A stretch of DNA of 64,000 nt. Origin: Beijerinckiaceae bacterium. GTDB taxonomy: Bacteria; Pseudomonadota; Alphaproteobacteria; Rhizobiales; Beijerinckiaceae. Position 1 is the stretch's first letter, and every line of letters begins with the position of its first letter. This document shows positions 20,615 through 29,313 of this stretch, piece after piece. The stretch lies in contig JAPZSB010000007.1 of the NCBI GenBank assembly GCA_027531565.1, positions 620,001 to 684,000 on the forward strand, given 5' to 3'. A model generated the notes under the pieces. The model did not search any database. It saw nothing but the letters and a program-made list of their open reading frames with translations, and was not told the DNA's origin. A program made the position numbers and the translations under genes.

Positions 20615-21570
20615 CAGGCAAAGCTCTCGCCATAGGCCCAGGCGAGAATGGCCTTCTGCGCGTGCAGCCGGTTCTCCGCCTCGTCGAAGACAACCGATTG
20701 CGGCCCGTCCATCACCTCGTCCGTCACTTCCTCGCCGCGCTTGGCCGGCAGGCAATGCATGAAGATGGCCTGCGGGCCGGCAACGCGCATCAGTTCCGCA
20801 TTCACCTGGTAGGGCCGGAGCAGGTTGTGCCGGCGGCCGGCATCCTTGTCGCCCATCGACACCCAGGCATCGGCAACAACGCAATCGGTGCCCTCGACCG
20901 CTTCCTGCGGGCTGCGCATGAGCCGCAGGTCGACCTTGTTCTGGCGCGCCCAGTCGACGATATCGGCCTTGGGCTGCAATTCCTCCGGCGTCGCCACGCG
21001 CATCGAGAAGCCGAGCCGGCCGGCGGCCTCGATCCACGAACGCAGGACGTTGTTGCTGTCACCGACCCAGGTTACCGTGCGGCCGGCGATCGGCCCGCGA
21101 TGCTCCTCGAAGGTGAGGACATCGGCCATGACCTGGCAGGGATGCGAGGTCTTGGTCAGCCCGTTGAGCACGGGGATCGTGGCGTTTTCCGCCAGTTCGA
21201 CCAGCTGGCGGTGGTCGAGGATCCGGATCATGATGCCATCGACATACCGCGACAGGACACGGGCCGTATCGGCGATGCTCTCGCGCTCGCCGAGTTCGAT
21301 CTCCTTGCCGGTGACCATGATGCTCTCGCCGCCGAGTTCACGGATCGCCATGTCGAAGGACATGCGGGTGCGCATCGAGGGCTGCTCGAAGATCATCGCG
21401 ATCGACTTGCCCGCAAGCACCTTGTCGCCGGGCTGGGGCGTGCGGCGGCGCGCCTTGATGCGGCGCGCGCCATCGAGAATGTGGCGGACTTCCTCGGCGC
21501 GCAGATCGCCGAGATCGAGGAAATGCCTCTGGGAGGCCGGAAGCTGAAAGGAAGAACTCATCGGTGTCAT
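20614..21570 (-). CDS. argF: Ornithine carbamoyltransferase
   Basis: Forms citrulline from ornithine and carbamoyl phosphate in arginine synthesis. The 318-residue protein has the carbamoyl-phosphate site [12 protein letters not shown] near residue 62 (STRTR-type), [10 protein letters not shown], the catalytic [11 protein letters not shown], and the ornithine loop [17 protein letters not shown] near residue 272. It is the middle gene of argD-argF-hslO, 15 bases after argD. Met4 is an alternative start. Confidence 0.97.
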   Translation of the reverse strand: MTPMSSSFQLPASQRHFLDLGDLRAEEVRHILDGARRIKARRRTPQPGDKVLAGKSIAMIFEQPSMRTRMSFDMAIRELGGESIMVTGKEIELGERESIADTARVLSRYVDGIMIRILDHRQLVELAENATIPVLNGLTKTSHPCQVMADVLTFEEHRGPIAGRTVTWVGDSNNVLRSWIEAAGRLGFSMRVATPEELQPKADIVDWARQNKVDLRLMRSPQEAVEGTDCVVADAWVSMGDKDAGRRHNLLRPYQVNAELMRVAGPQAIFMHCLPAKRGEEVTDEVMDGPQSVVFDEAENRLHAQKAILAWAYGESFA

Positions 21571-21585
21571 ACCATGTGAAATCGG

Positions 21586-22839
21586 TCAGCTGGCCTTGGC
21601 CGGGGCCTGAGCTGCCCTCAGGGCGGCACAGGTGGCATCAAGCCGGCGATAGGCTTCCTGGATTTCCGGCTCGCCGATGATCAGCGGCGGCAGGAGCCGG
21701 ACGACATTGTCGCCGGCGCCGACAGTGAGGATGCCCTGCTCGCGCCCCTCGGCGACGAAGGCCGTGTTGGGCACGCGCATCTTCAGACCGATCAGCAGGC
21801 CGGAGCCGCGGACGTCCTCCACGATGTCGGGATAATGATCCTTGAGTTCGGCGAGACGCTGCGCGAAATCCCGCGCGGTCTGCCGGACCCTTTCGAGGAA
21901 ATCCGGATCGGAAACGACATCGAGCACGGCATTGCCCACCGCCATGGCGAGCGGGTTGCCGCCATAGGTCGAGCCATGGGTGCCAGCCACCATGCCCTTG
22001 GCGGCTTCCTCGGTCGCGAGGCAGGCGCCGAGCGGGAATCCGCCGCCGATGCCCTTGGCAATCGCCATGATGTCCGGGCGGATGCCCGCCCATTCATGCG
22101 CGAAAAGTTTGCCCGTCCGCCCGACGCCGCTCTGGACCTCGTCGAGGACAAGCAACAGGCCGTGCCTGTCGCAGAGTTCGCGCAAGCCGCGCAGGCATTG
22201 GGGCGGAACCGGCCGCAGCCCGCCCTCGCCCTGAACGGGCTCGATCAGGATCGCGCCGGTATCCGGGCCGATCGCCGCCTCGAGGGCGGCATGATCGCCG
22301 AAGGGGACCTGGTCAAAGCCCTCGACCTTCGGGCCGAAGCCGTCGAGATATTTCTGCTGGCCGCCGGCGGCGATGGTCGCCAGGGTGCGGCCATGGAAAG
22401 CGCCCTCGAAGGTGATGATGCGGTAGCGGTTGGGCTGGCCATTGGCCGAATGATACTTCCGCGCGGTCTTGATGGCGCATTCCAGCGCTTCCGCGCCGGA
22501 ATTCGTGAAGAAGACGCGGTCGGCAAAGGTCAGCGCGCAGAGGCGTTCGGCCAGGCGCTCGCCCTCGGGAATCCGGTAGATGTTCGAAACGTGCCAGACC
22601 TTGCTGGCCTGGGCGACCAGCGCCGAGACCAGATGCGGGTGAGAATGGCCGAGCACGTTCACGGCGATGCCGCTGCCGAAATCGAGATATTTCCGGCCAT
22701 CGGGCGTGTAGAGCCACGCCCCCTCGCCGCGCTCGAATTCGAGGGCAGCGCGGGCATAGGTCGGCATCAGGCTGGAGGTGGCCGATCGCCCAGCGCGGGC
22801 CGAGAGATGTGCGGCTTCGCTCTTGGACGTCATGCTCAT
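21586..22839 (-). CDS. argD: Acetylornithine aminotransferase
   Basis: PLP enzyme of class III that converts N-acetylglutamate semialdehyde to N-acetylornithine. The 417-residue sequence shows [19 protein letters not shown] near residue 113, [23 protein letters not shown] and the PLP-lysine context [16 protein letters not shown] near residue 260. The first ~25 residues are variable and Met3 could also start the protein. It heads the leftward argD-argF-hslO operon. A Rho-independent-type hairpin on the same strand lies about 80 bases upstream, raising the possibility of leader control. Confidence 0.96.
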   Translation of the reverse strand: MSMTSKSEAAHLSARAGRSATSSLMPTYARAALEFERGEGAWLYTPDGRKYLDFGSGIAVNVLGHSHPHLVSALVAQASKVWHVSNIYRIPEGERLAERLCALTFADRVFFTNSGAEALECAIKTARKYHSANGQPNRYRIITFEGAFHGRTLATIAAGGQQKYLDGFGPKVEGFDQVPFGDHAALEAAIGPDTGAILIEPVQGEGGLRPVPPQCLRGLRELCDRHGLLLVLDEVQSGVGRTGKLFAHEWAGIRPDIMAIAKGIGGGFPLGACLATEEAAKGMVAGTHGSTYGGNPLAMAVGNAVLDVVSDPDFLERVRQTARDFAQRLAELKDHYPDIVEDVRGSGLLIGLKMRVPNTAFVAEGREQGILTVGAGDNVVRLLPPLIIGEPEIQEAYRRLDATCAALRAAQAPAKAS

Positions 22840-22918
22840 GATACCCTCCTACCGGGTTGGGCCTGCCGGCTGACCGAATGACCAGATCCGCGGCCGGCCA
22901 TTGACGAAAATCCTCGCC

Positions 22919-22948
22919 AAAAAAGAAGGCCGCCTCGGACCGGGCGGC
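22919..22948 (-). terminator. Intrinsic terminator-like hairpin in the argD leader
   Basis: On the minus strand GCCGCC-(8 bases)-GGCGGC is followed by CTTCTTTTTT, the classic form of an intrinsic terminator. It lies 80 bases upstream of the argD start and points toward it. No minus-strand gene precedes it, so it either ends an unannotated short transcript or attenuates argD-argF-hslO. Confidence 0.6.
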
Positions 22949-23010
22949 ATGGTGTTTCTTTGCGAGAGAACCGTCGAAAAGTCAATAATTCACGCAGCTG
23001 CCACAGTTGT

Positions 23011-23238
23011 GACTCACGGTCGACGCGGTGGAGCGGGCCTGATTATGCCTGTTGAAAACGGGTGCTGTTGCAGCGTCGACTCTCAACCTTGGACGCAGCT
23101 TCGGCTAGTGTCGCCGGCAGAGACAAGGTGTCGGCAGGCAACAGGCGCCGGCACAGCGTGAGGTCTCGGGTCAGGCTTTCCCCCTCCGGATGTTCCGGTC
23201 GGTTGCTTGCGTATTCGCGAGCCACGGTGAGGGATTCC
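23011..23238. promoter_or_regulatory. GANTC methylation sites upstream of gcrA
   Basis: GACTC at 23011-23015, GACTC at 23078-23082 and GATTC at 23234-23238. In Caulobacter, CcrM methylation of GANTC in the gcrA promoter sets the timing of gcrA expression, and GcrA itself acts at such sites. Three sites in about 230 bases before the gene fit that circuit. Confidence 0.55.
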
Positions 23239-23272
23239 GCCGGAGACCACGCAGGAAGGCGAGGAGGCAACG

Positions 23273-23752
23273 ATGTCGTGGGACGACAACCGCATCGAAC
23301 AGTTGAAGAAACTGTGGAGCGAAGGGTTGAGCGCCAGCCAGATTGCTGCGGAACTGGGCGGCGTCACGCGCAATGCGGTCATCGGCAAGGTGCACCGGCT
23401 CGGGCTGTCCGGCCGTGCAAAAGCCAAACCGGCCAGCGTGGCTCGGCCGCGCAAGGTGGTGAAGGCGGCAGCCCGTACGGCGACCATTTCCGTGCGGGGC
23501 AATCTTGCCGTGGTCGAGATGATGGAAGCCGTGGCCGAGGTGGCTCCGGTCCGGGATAATGTCGTGATCCCGATCTCCCGCCGGATCTCGATCATGGAAT
23601 TGCGCGAAGGGCTGTGCCGCTGGCCGATCGGCGATCCGCTGCAAGCCGATTTCGTCTATTGCGGCGCAGATTGCGGCGCGGGCCGCACCTATTGCGAGGC
23701 CCATGCCCGTGTGGCGTTCCAACCCCAGGGCGACCGCCGCCGGGGTGGCTGA
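23273..23752 (+). CDS. gcrA: GcrA cell-cycle regulator
   Basis: Master cell-cycle transcription factor that binds methylated GANTC DNA and the sigma70 holoenzyme. The 159-residue protein begins with the family DNA-binding helix-turn-helix SWDDNRIEQLKKLWSEGLSA, SQIAAELGGVTRNAVIGKVH and RLGLSGRAK. It then has a basic Ala-rich linker and the C-terminal RNA-polymerase-binding part LREGLCRWPIGDPLQADFVY with cysteines in CGADCGAGRTYCEAHA. The gene is divergent from argD and is closed by a clear terminator. Presence of GcrA places the organism in Alphaproteobacteria. Confidence 0.97.
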   Translation: MSWDDNRIEQLKKLWSEGLSASQIAAELGGVTRNAVIGKVHRLGLSGRAKAKPASVARPRKVVKAAARTATISVRGNLAVVEMMEAVAEVAPVRDNVVIPISRRISIMELREGLCRWPIGDPLQADFVYCGADCGAGRTYCEAHARVAFQPQGDRRRGG

Positions 23753-23780
23753 GCCGTTCGGGAAACCGCAGGGCGACAGG

Positions 23781-23801
23781 GGGGCGGAGACGCCCCTTTT
23801 T
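23781..23801 (+). terminator. Terminator of gcrA
   Basis: GGGGCG-GAGA-CGCCCC followed by TTTTT, 29 bases after the gcrA stop. The T-run is on the plus strand, so it ends gcrA transcription before the convergent phoB. Confidence 0.85.
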
Positions 23802-23842
23802 CTTGCGGCGGCTTGGGGTTCGAGTGCAGCTCGCGGGTCGAG

Positions 23843-24544
23843 TCAGGCCTTGCGGCCGAAGGTCTCGTCGAAGGCGTAGCCGGCGCCGCGCACGGTCCGG
23901 ATCGGATCGGCCTGACCGCGGCGGTTGAGGACCTTGCGCAGGCGGCCGACATGGACGTCCACCGTGCGTTCGTCGACATAGACATCCTGCCCCCAGACGG
24001 AATCGAGCAGGTGGTCCCGCGCGAAGACGCGACCCGGGCTCTTCATCAGGAATTCGAGCAGGCGGAACTCGGTCGGCCCCAGATGCAGCTCGCGCTCGGC
24101 CCGCCGGACCCGCTTGGTAACCCGGTCGAGCTCGATATCCCCGATGACGAGCCGGTGCGCGACATGCTCGGGTTTTGCGCGGCGCAGCAGGGCATGGACC
24201 CGCGCAACCAGTTCGGGAACCGAAAAGGGCTTGACGACGTAGTCATCGGCGCCCTGGCTGAGGCCGCGGATCCGTTCGGATTCCTCGCCGCGCGCCGTCA
24301 GCATGATGACCGGCAGTCGGGCGGTTTCCGGCCTCGCGCGTAGGCGACGGCAGATCTCGATGCCCGAGAGGGCCGGCAGCATCCAGTCAAGGATCAGAAG
24401 GTCCGGCACGGATTCCTTGAGGCGGAGATCCGCCTCGTCACCGCGGGCGACGTGATCGACCTCGTAGCCCTCGGCGGTCAGGTTGTAGCGCAGCAGGATG
24501 GCCAGGGCCTCCTCATCCTCCACAACCATGATGCGCGGTGCCAT
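23843..24544 (-). CDS. phoB: Phosphate regulon response regulator PhoB
   Basis: Transcription factor activated by PhoR under phosphate limitation. The 233 residues hold a receiver domain (VVEDEEALAILLRYNL, phospho-acceptor Asp in PDLLILDWMLPALSG, conserved Lys in DDYVVKPFS) and an OmpR/PhoB winged helix (LGPTEFRLLEFLMKSPGRVF, SRDHLLDSVWG-like, RTVDVHVGRLRK). It is the last gene of the leftward phoR-pstSCAB-phoU-phoB cluster, seven bases after phoU. Confidence 0.97.
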   Translation of the reverse strand: MAPRIMVVEDEEALAILLRYNLTAEGYEVDHVARGDEADLRLKESVPDLLILDWMLPALSGIEICRRLRARPETARLPVIMLTARGEESERIRGLSQGADDYVVKPFSVPELVARVHALLRRAKPEHVAHRLVIGDIELDRVTKRVRRAERELHLGPTEFRLLEFLMKSPGRVFARDHLLDSVWGQDVYVDERTVDVHVGRLRKVLNRRGQADPIRTVRGAGYAFDETFGRKA

Positions 24545-24551
24545 GACGGCC

Positions 24552-25265
24552 TCACTTGCCCGGCGCGGAAACCGCGAAAACCGAGGATTCGCCCTTCGGC
24601 CGCGGGCCGCTCAGCTGCTGCCCCGTCTCGATGAAATAGACCGTTTCGGCGATGTTGGTCGCATGGTCGCCGGCGCGCTCGATATTCTTCGCGATGAAGA
24701 GCAGGTGCGTCGAGAAGGTGATCGAGCGCGGATCTTCCATCATGTAGGTCAGCAGCTCGCGGAAGAGCGAGTTGTTGAGCTGGTCCACCTCGCCGTCATG
24801 CAGCCAGACATGGCGCGCGAGATCGGCGCTTTTCTGCGCGAAGCTGTCGAGCACGGCCTTCACCTGGCCGAGCACGAGATGGGCCATGTGCTGGATGCCG
24901 GCCAGCGACCGGGTACCAAGGAAGCGATCTTCCATTACGGTCACGCGCTTGGCGATGTTCTTCATCAGGTCGCCGATCCGTTCGATATCCGAGGCGATGC
25001 GGATCGTCCCCATGATATGACGGAGGTCATTTGCCATCGGCTGGCGCTTGGCGATGATGAGGACCGCGAGTTCCTCGATCTCGTGCTGAAGCGCATCGAG
25101 CTGGCCGTCCCGCTCGACAACACTGCGGGCCTTGCTGACGTCGTGGCGCGCCAGCGCGTCCACGGCATCGGTCAGCATGGCCTCGGCAATGCCGCCCATC
25201 TGGTTGATCTTGGCCGAGAGAGCGCCGAGCTCCTCGTCATAGGCCCTCACGATATGCTGGGTCAT
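24552..25265 (-). CDS. phoU: Phosphate signalling protein PhoU
   Basis: A 237-residue cytoplasmic protein of two three-helix bundles that links the Pst transporter to PhoR and keeps the regulon off in phosphate excess. The paired metal-binding motifs are visible as SDIERIGDLMKNIAKR in the first half and KNIERAGDHATNIAE in the second. ATG 25265 begins MTQHIVRAYDEEL, the usual N terminus; the longer frame upstream is antiparallel to pstB. It is 26 bases downstream of pstB. Confidence 0.97.
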   Translation of the reverse strand: MTQHIVRAYDEELGALSAKINQMGGIAEAMLTDAVDALARHDVSKARSVVERDGQLDALQHEIEELAVLIIAKRQPMANDLRHIMGTIRIASDIERIGDLMKNIAKRVTVMEDRFLGTRSLAGIQHMAHLVLGQVKAVLDSFAQKSADLARHVWLHDGEVDQLNNSLFRELLTYMMEDPRSITFSTHLLFIAKNIERAGDHATNIAETVYFIETGQQLSGPRPKGESSVFAVSAPGK

Positions 25266-25291
25266 TGTCTGCTTTCCATCTCGCCGCAGGA

Positions 25292-26104
25292 TCAGCCGAA
25301 GCGGCCGGTAATGTAATCCTGGGTCCGCTTGTCCTTCGGGTTGGTGAAGATCTGCTCGGTCGAGCCTTCCTCGACGAGGGAGCCCAGGTGGAAGAAGGCG
25401 GTGCGCTGCGAAACGCGCGCGGCCTGCTGCATCGAATGGGTGACGATGACGATCGTGAAGTTGCTGCGCAGTTCGTCGATCAGTTCCTCGATCTTCGCGG
25501 TCGCGATCGGATCCAGCGCCGAGCAGGGCTCGTCCATCAGGATGACTTCCGGGCTGACGGCGATGGCACGCGCGATGCAGAGGCGCTGCTGCTGGCCGCC
25601 GGAGAGCCCGGTGCCGGGATCGTTGAGGCGATCCTTCACCTCCTCGAAGAGGCTGGCCCGCTTCAGCGAGTTGACGACGATCTCGTCCAGCTCGGTCTTG
25701 TTCTTCGCCATGCCATGGAGGCGCGGCCCATAGGCGACATTCTCGTAGATCGACTTCGGGAACGGGTTGGGCTTCTGGAACACCATTCCGACCCGGGCAC
25801 GGAGCAGCACCACATCGAGGCGCGGATCGTAGATGTCCTTGCCGTCGATGGTGATCTCGCCTGTCACGCGGCAAATCGGGATGGTGTCGTTCATTCGGTT
25901 GATGCACCGCAGGAAGGTCGACTTGCCGCAGCCCGACGGACCGATGAAAGACGTGACCGCCCGCGCCGGGATATCGACGGAAACGTCCTTCAGGGCGTGC
26001 TTCTCGCCGTAATGGACATTGACATGGCGGGCAGCCACTTTCGCGGCAACGGCAGGCTCGGGCACGCTGGCCGGCTCCTGGATCATGGGAGATGCGAAGG
26101 ACAT
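25292..26104 (-). CDS. pstB: Phosphate ABC transporter ATPase PstB
   Basis: Energises high-affinity phosphate import. The 270-residue protein has Walker [18 protein letters not shown] near residue 57, signature [14 protein letters not shown], Walker [17 protein letters not shown] and the switch His in [14 protein letters not shown]. The N-terminal ~25 residues form a Pro/Ala-rich extension. It lies 30 bases downstream of pstA in the pst operon. Confidence 0.98.
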   Translation of the reverse strand: MSFASPMIQEPASVPEPAVAAKVAARHVNVHYGEKHALKDVSVDIPARAVTSFIGPSGCGKSTFLRCINRMNDTIPICRVTGEITIDGKDIYDPRLDVVLLRARVGMVFQKPNPFPKSIYENVAYGPRLHGMAKNKTELDEIVVNSLKRASLFEEVKDRLNDPGTGLSGGQQQRLCIARAIAVSPEVILMDEPCSALDPIATAKIEELIDELRSNFTIVIVTHSMQQAARVSQRTAFFHLGSLVEEGSTEQIFTNPKDKRTQDYITGRFG

Positions 26105-26134
26105 CGACTGTTTCCTTGTTTACGCCGCGCGCGA

Positions 26135-27883
26135 TTACCAGCGGCGCTCGAAGCGACGCCGCAGGAGAATGGCCGCACCATTCATGACGAAGAGGAAGCC
26201 CAGCAGGACCATGATTGCCCCGGCGGTCTTTGCCTGGAAGGCCACTTCGGGCAGGTCCGACCAGAGATAGATCTGGACCGGCAGCACGGTCCCGGGATCG
26301 GTGATCGCCTGCGGAATATCCACGATGAAGGCCACCATCCCGATCATCAGCAGCGGGGCGGTCTCGCCAAGGGCATGGGCCATGCCGATGATCGTGCCGG
26401 TCATGATGCCGGGCATGGCCAACGGCAGGACATGATGGAAGATCGCCTGCTGGTGGGAGGCCCCCACGCCGAGCGCGGCTTCCTTGATCGAGGGCGGCAC
26501 CGCCTTGAGCGCGGCGCGGCTGGCGATGATGATCGTCGGCAGGACCAGCAGCGCGAGCACAAGCCCGCCGACCAGCGGCGCCGAGCGCGGCAGGCCGAAA
26601 AAGTTCAGGAACATCGCGAGGCCGAGCAAGCCGAAGACGATGGAGGGGACGGCGGCCAGATTGTTGATATTCACCTCGAGGATGTCGGTGAACCGGTTCT
26701 TCGGAGCAAATTCCTCGAGATAGACGGCGGCCCCGACACCAAGCGGCAGGCAGACGATGAGCGTCACCAGCAGGGTCAGCGCCGAACCGATCAGCGCGCC
26801 GCGGATACCAGCCTGTTCGGGCTCCCGGCTGTCGCCGCTGGTGAAGAAGCGCGTGGCGAAGGCCTTCTCGATCAGGCCGCGCGCCTTGAGCGTTTCAAGC
26901 CAGGAAATATCGGCGTCGCTGGCCTTCCGGTTGCTCTCCGGCGTCGCGAAAGTCGCCACCATCCAGGAGTCGAGGCGGGAAAGCTCGCGCTGCGGCGCCA
27001 CGAGCAGAAAGCCCTTGGCCGAGCCGGGGCCGATCTCCTGAAGCCGGATCGACGCCCCCTCGGCCCGCACGATCCGGCTGGGCATGGCGGAAAAATCGAT
27101 CGCCTCGGCACTGGCGGCATCGCCGGCACGGCGCCGGAGATCGGCGACCCGCTGGGTGAGTTCGGCCCGCTTTGCATCGAGGGCCGCATTGTTGCCCCCC
27201 TGCTGCGAGGCCGGAAGGCGTGCCAGTTCGGCGCCGACGCGCTCGGCCTCCTGTGCGAGGCCGGATTTCACATCGGCAAGGATGGCGGCGAAGGGCTGGC
27301 CGGAACCGGTCAGTTCGACCTGGCGCCCGTTGACCTTTACATCGAGCGCGCCGGCTCCCGGCACGGAGGAGATCCGGGTCGACAGGCCCTTGAAATGAAG
27401 GTCGGCATCGTCCGACAGGAGGACCGGGAAGCGGACCTTCTGGCCGATCAACGCGGGATCGCGAAGGATGGCCGTGCGAAGATCGTCTGCCGCGCCGCTC
27501 GACACGAGCGCCTCGAGCCGGCGGCGCTCGGCGCGCTGGGTCACCTCGGGAAAGTTCGCCCGCCAGGCATCCATGACGATCTTGTTGTAGTCAGCGTTCC
27601 GGAGGACATCGATCTCCCGGCGTCCGGTCGGATCGATGAGGCTGGCATCGAGATCCAGCGTCAGGACCACGCGGTGTTCGAAAAAGGCCGGCATGCCCTT
27701 CCGCACGATATCGGCAAGCAGCACGAAAACGAAGGCGCCGGCGAACAGAACGGCCAGCAGGCCATACAGCCTGAAGCGCGCCTCGGCCTTGTAGCGCCGC
27801 TTCACGCGGGCCTGGGCCTCGTCGGAGCCGTAATCGAAGGTGCGGAGGCCCGTCTCGGGCGGAGCCATCGAGGTGTCAGTCAT
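26135..27883 (-). CDS. pstA: Phosphate ABC transporter permease PstA (long form, N-terminal DUF3333)
   Basis: Inner-membrane permease. The C-terminal ~300 residues are standard PstA, with the ATPase-contact EAALGVGASHQQAIFHHVLP and GTIIGMAHALGETAPLLMIG. At 582 residues it is about twice the classical PstA. After a first membrane span (near residues 37-60) there is a ~230-residue periplasmic insertion containing DUF3333-like sequence and a heptad-rich stretch (AALDAKRAELTQRVADLRRR). Such extensions occur in Alphaproteobacteria but this one is long. Its start overlaps the pstC stop by eight bases. Confidence 0.94.
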   Translation of the reverse strand: MTDTSMAPPETGLRTFDYGSDEAQARVKRRYKAEARFRLYGLLAVLFAGAFVFVLLADIVRKGMPAFFEHRVVLTLDLDASLIDPTGRREIDVLRNADYNKIVMDAWRANFPEVTQRAERRRLEALVSSGAADDLRTAILRDPALIGQKVRFPVLLSDDADLHFKGLSTRISSVPGAGALDVKVNGRQVELTGSGQPFAAILADVKSGLAQEAERVGAELARLPASQQGGNNAALDAKRAELTQRVADLRRRAGDAASAEAIDFSAMPSRIVRAEGASIRLQEIGPGSAKGFLLVAPQRELSRLDSWMVATFATPESNRKASDADISWLETLKARGLIEKAFATRFFTSGDSREPEQAGIRGALIGSALTLLVTLIVCLPLGVGAAVYLEEFAPKNRFTDILEVNINNLAAVPSIVFGLLGLAMFLNFFGLPRSAPLVGGLVLALLVLPTIIIASRAALKAVPPSIKEAALGVGASHQQAIFHHVLPLAMPGIMTGTIIGMAHALGETAPLLMIGMVAFIVDIPQAITDPGTVLPVQIYLWSDLPEVAFQAKTAGAIMVLLGFLFVMNGAAILLRRRFERRW

Positions 27884-29243
27884 ATTGTTCCCGATATTTC
27901 CGGACGATCGCGAGGGCGATGACGTTGAGGGTCAGCGTGAAGAAGAACAGGACGAAGCCGAGGGCGAAAGCCGCCAGCGTCTTCGCACTGTCGAATTCCT
28001 GGTCCCCGACAAGGATGGTCTTGATCTGCACCGTGAAGGTGGTGACGGCATCGAGCGGGTTGAACGAGAGGTTTGCGGCGAGGCCCGCGGCCATCACGAC
28101 GATCATCGTCTCGCCGACAGCACGCGAGATGGCGAGCATGAAGGCTGAGACGATCCCCGGCAATGCGGCCGGAAGGACGACCTTGGTGATCGTTTCCGAG
28201 CGGGTTGCGCCCATCCCGTAGGAGCCGTCGCGCAGGGATTGCGGCACGGCGGTGATCACGTCATCCGACAGGGACGAGACGAAGGGCACGATCATGATGC
28301 CCATGACGAGCCCGGCCGCGAGGGCGCTTTCCGATGCGACGCCGAGGCCGAGGGCTGTCCCGACCTCACGGATCATCGGTGCGACCGTGAGCGCGGCAAA
28401 GAACCCGAGAACGACGGTAGGAATGCCGGCGAGGATCTCGAGGATCGGCTTCGCCCAGGCGCGGAATTTCGGCGAGGCATACTCGGCCATGTAGATGGCG
28501 GCGAACAGCCCGATCGGGCCGGCAACGAGAATGGCGATTGTCGAGATGAGCAAGGTGCCGACAAGCAGCGGCACCATGCCGAAGGAGCCCGACGACCCGA
28601 CCTGATCGGCACGGATTGCGGTCTGGGGCGACCAGTGGGTGCCGAAGAGGAAATCGATCGGCGAGACCTTCTGGAAAAACCGGAAGGTCTCGAAAAGGAC
28701 CGAGAAGACGATCCCGATGGTGGTGATCACGGCGACGGTGGCGCACGCCATCAGCAGATAGCGGACAACCCGCTCGAAGCGGTTTCGGGCCCGGAACTCG
28801 CTCGAGATGCTGCGCAGGGAGAAAAGCGCCATCGCGATGCCGACGGCAAGGCCGAGCCCGAGGACGGCCCAGTTCGTCAGCGCCGAGAGATAGGCATACA
28901 TGGCCGCACCGGCCTGCAGCGCCTGGGTGGCATTGGCCGCGCCGCGGCCGATCGCGAACTCGCGGATCTCCCGGAAGGCGGCCCCCCGGCGCAATTCGTC
29001 GGTCAGCAGGGCAGGATCCATCGCGGCAAGCGCCTGCTGCTCGACAAAGCGGGCTGCCAGGACGGAGCCGGCAAAATGGATCAGGATCATCGGAAGGATG
29101 ACCTGCGCCGCCGCAAGCAGGCCATGATAGTTCGGGCGGGAATGGAGCGTCTGCCCGTTGGCAAGCGCAGCGGCGCGCGCCCGGACGAGAAAATAGGCCC
29201 CGAGGGCAAGCGCGACCATGAGCGCGTAATAGAGACCTGTCAC
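27876..29243 (-). CDS. pstC: Phosphate ABC transporter permease PstC
   Basis: Second permease half of the phosphate importer, 455 residues. Six or more membrane segments are evident, with the family's PLLVGTLLISTIAILVAGPI, YASPKFRAWAKPILEILAGI and the coupling-loop ATRSETITKVVLPAALPGI. The N-terminal third adds extra membrane spans and a periplasmic stretch (about residues 60-125) beyond the E. coli protein, as in other alphaproteobacterial PstC. A hairpin lies between it and pstS. Confidence 0.95.
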   Translation of the reverse strand: MTGLYYALMVALALGAYFLVRARAAALANGQTLHSRPNYHGLLAAAQVILPMILIHFAGSVLAARFVEQQALAAMDPALLTDELRRGAAFREIREFAIGRGAANATQALQAGAAMYAYLSALTNWAVLGLGLAVGIAMALFSLRSISSEFRARNRFERVVRYLLMACATVAVITTIGIVFSVLFETFRFFQKVSPIDFLFGTHWSPQTAIRADQVGSSGSFGMVPLLVGTLLISTIAILVAGPIGLFAAIYMAEYASPKFRAWAKPILEILAGIPTVVLGFFAALTVAPMIREVGTALGLGVASESALAAGLVMGIMIVPFVSSLSDDVITAVPQSLRDGSYGMGATRSETITKVVLPAALPGIVSAFMLAISRAVGETMIVVMAAGLAANLSFNPLDAVTTFTVQIKTILVGDQEFDSAKTLAAFALGFVLFFFTLTLNVIALAIVRKYREQYD

Positions 29244-29265
29244 TGCCTACCCCCGCTGGCAAAGA

Positions 29266-29285
29266 CCGGCGCCCGAGAGCGCCGG
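29266..29285 (-). other. Hairpin between pstS and pstC
   Basis: CCGGCGC-(6)-GCGCCGG forms a 7-bp perfect stem in the 70-base gap between pstS and pstC, without a T-run. A structure here could protect the 3' end of pstS mRNA or lower read-through, giving more binding protein than permease. Confidence 0.5.
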
Positions 29286-29313
29286 CCGGATCTTTCGACT
29301 GTCAGGCGTTGCC

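Larger units (their letters stand above)
22840..23272. other. 433-base argD-gcrA divergent intergenic region
   Basis: This gap holds the minus-strand terminator-like hairpin at 22919-22948, a TTGACT box on the minus strand at 22980-22985 with no convincing -10, and three GANTC sites nearer gcrA. I see no convincing protein gene: the 75-codon frame at 23043-23270 on the minus strand has no good ribosome site and an unremarkable composition. Confidence 0.6.

Noticed and set aside
23043-23270. 75-codon minus-strand frame as an argD leader peptide
   Set aside because: Leader peptides are short and rich in the regulated amino acid near the terminator; this frame ends about 100 bases before the hairpin and has no arginine cluster at its end.
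25265-27922. 885-codon plus-strand frame opposite pstB and pstA
   Set aside because: It crosses two real genes and their spacer and has the low-complexity His/Arg/Gly composition of antisense translation.
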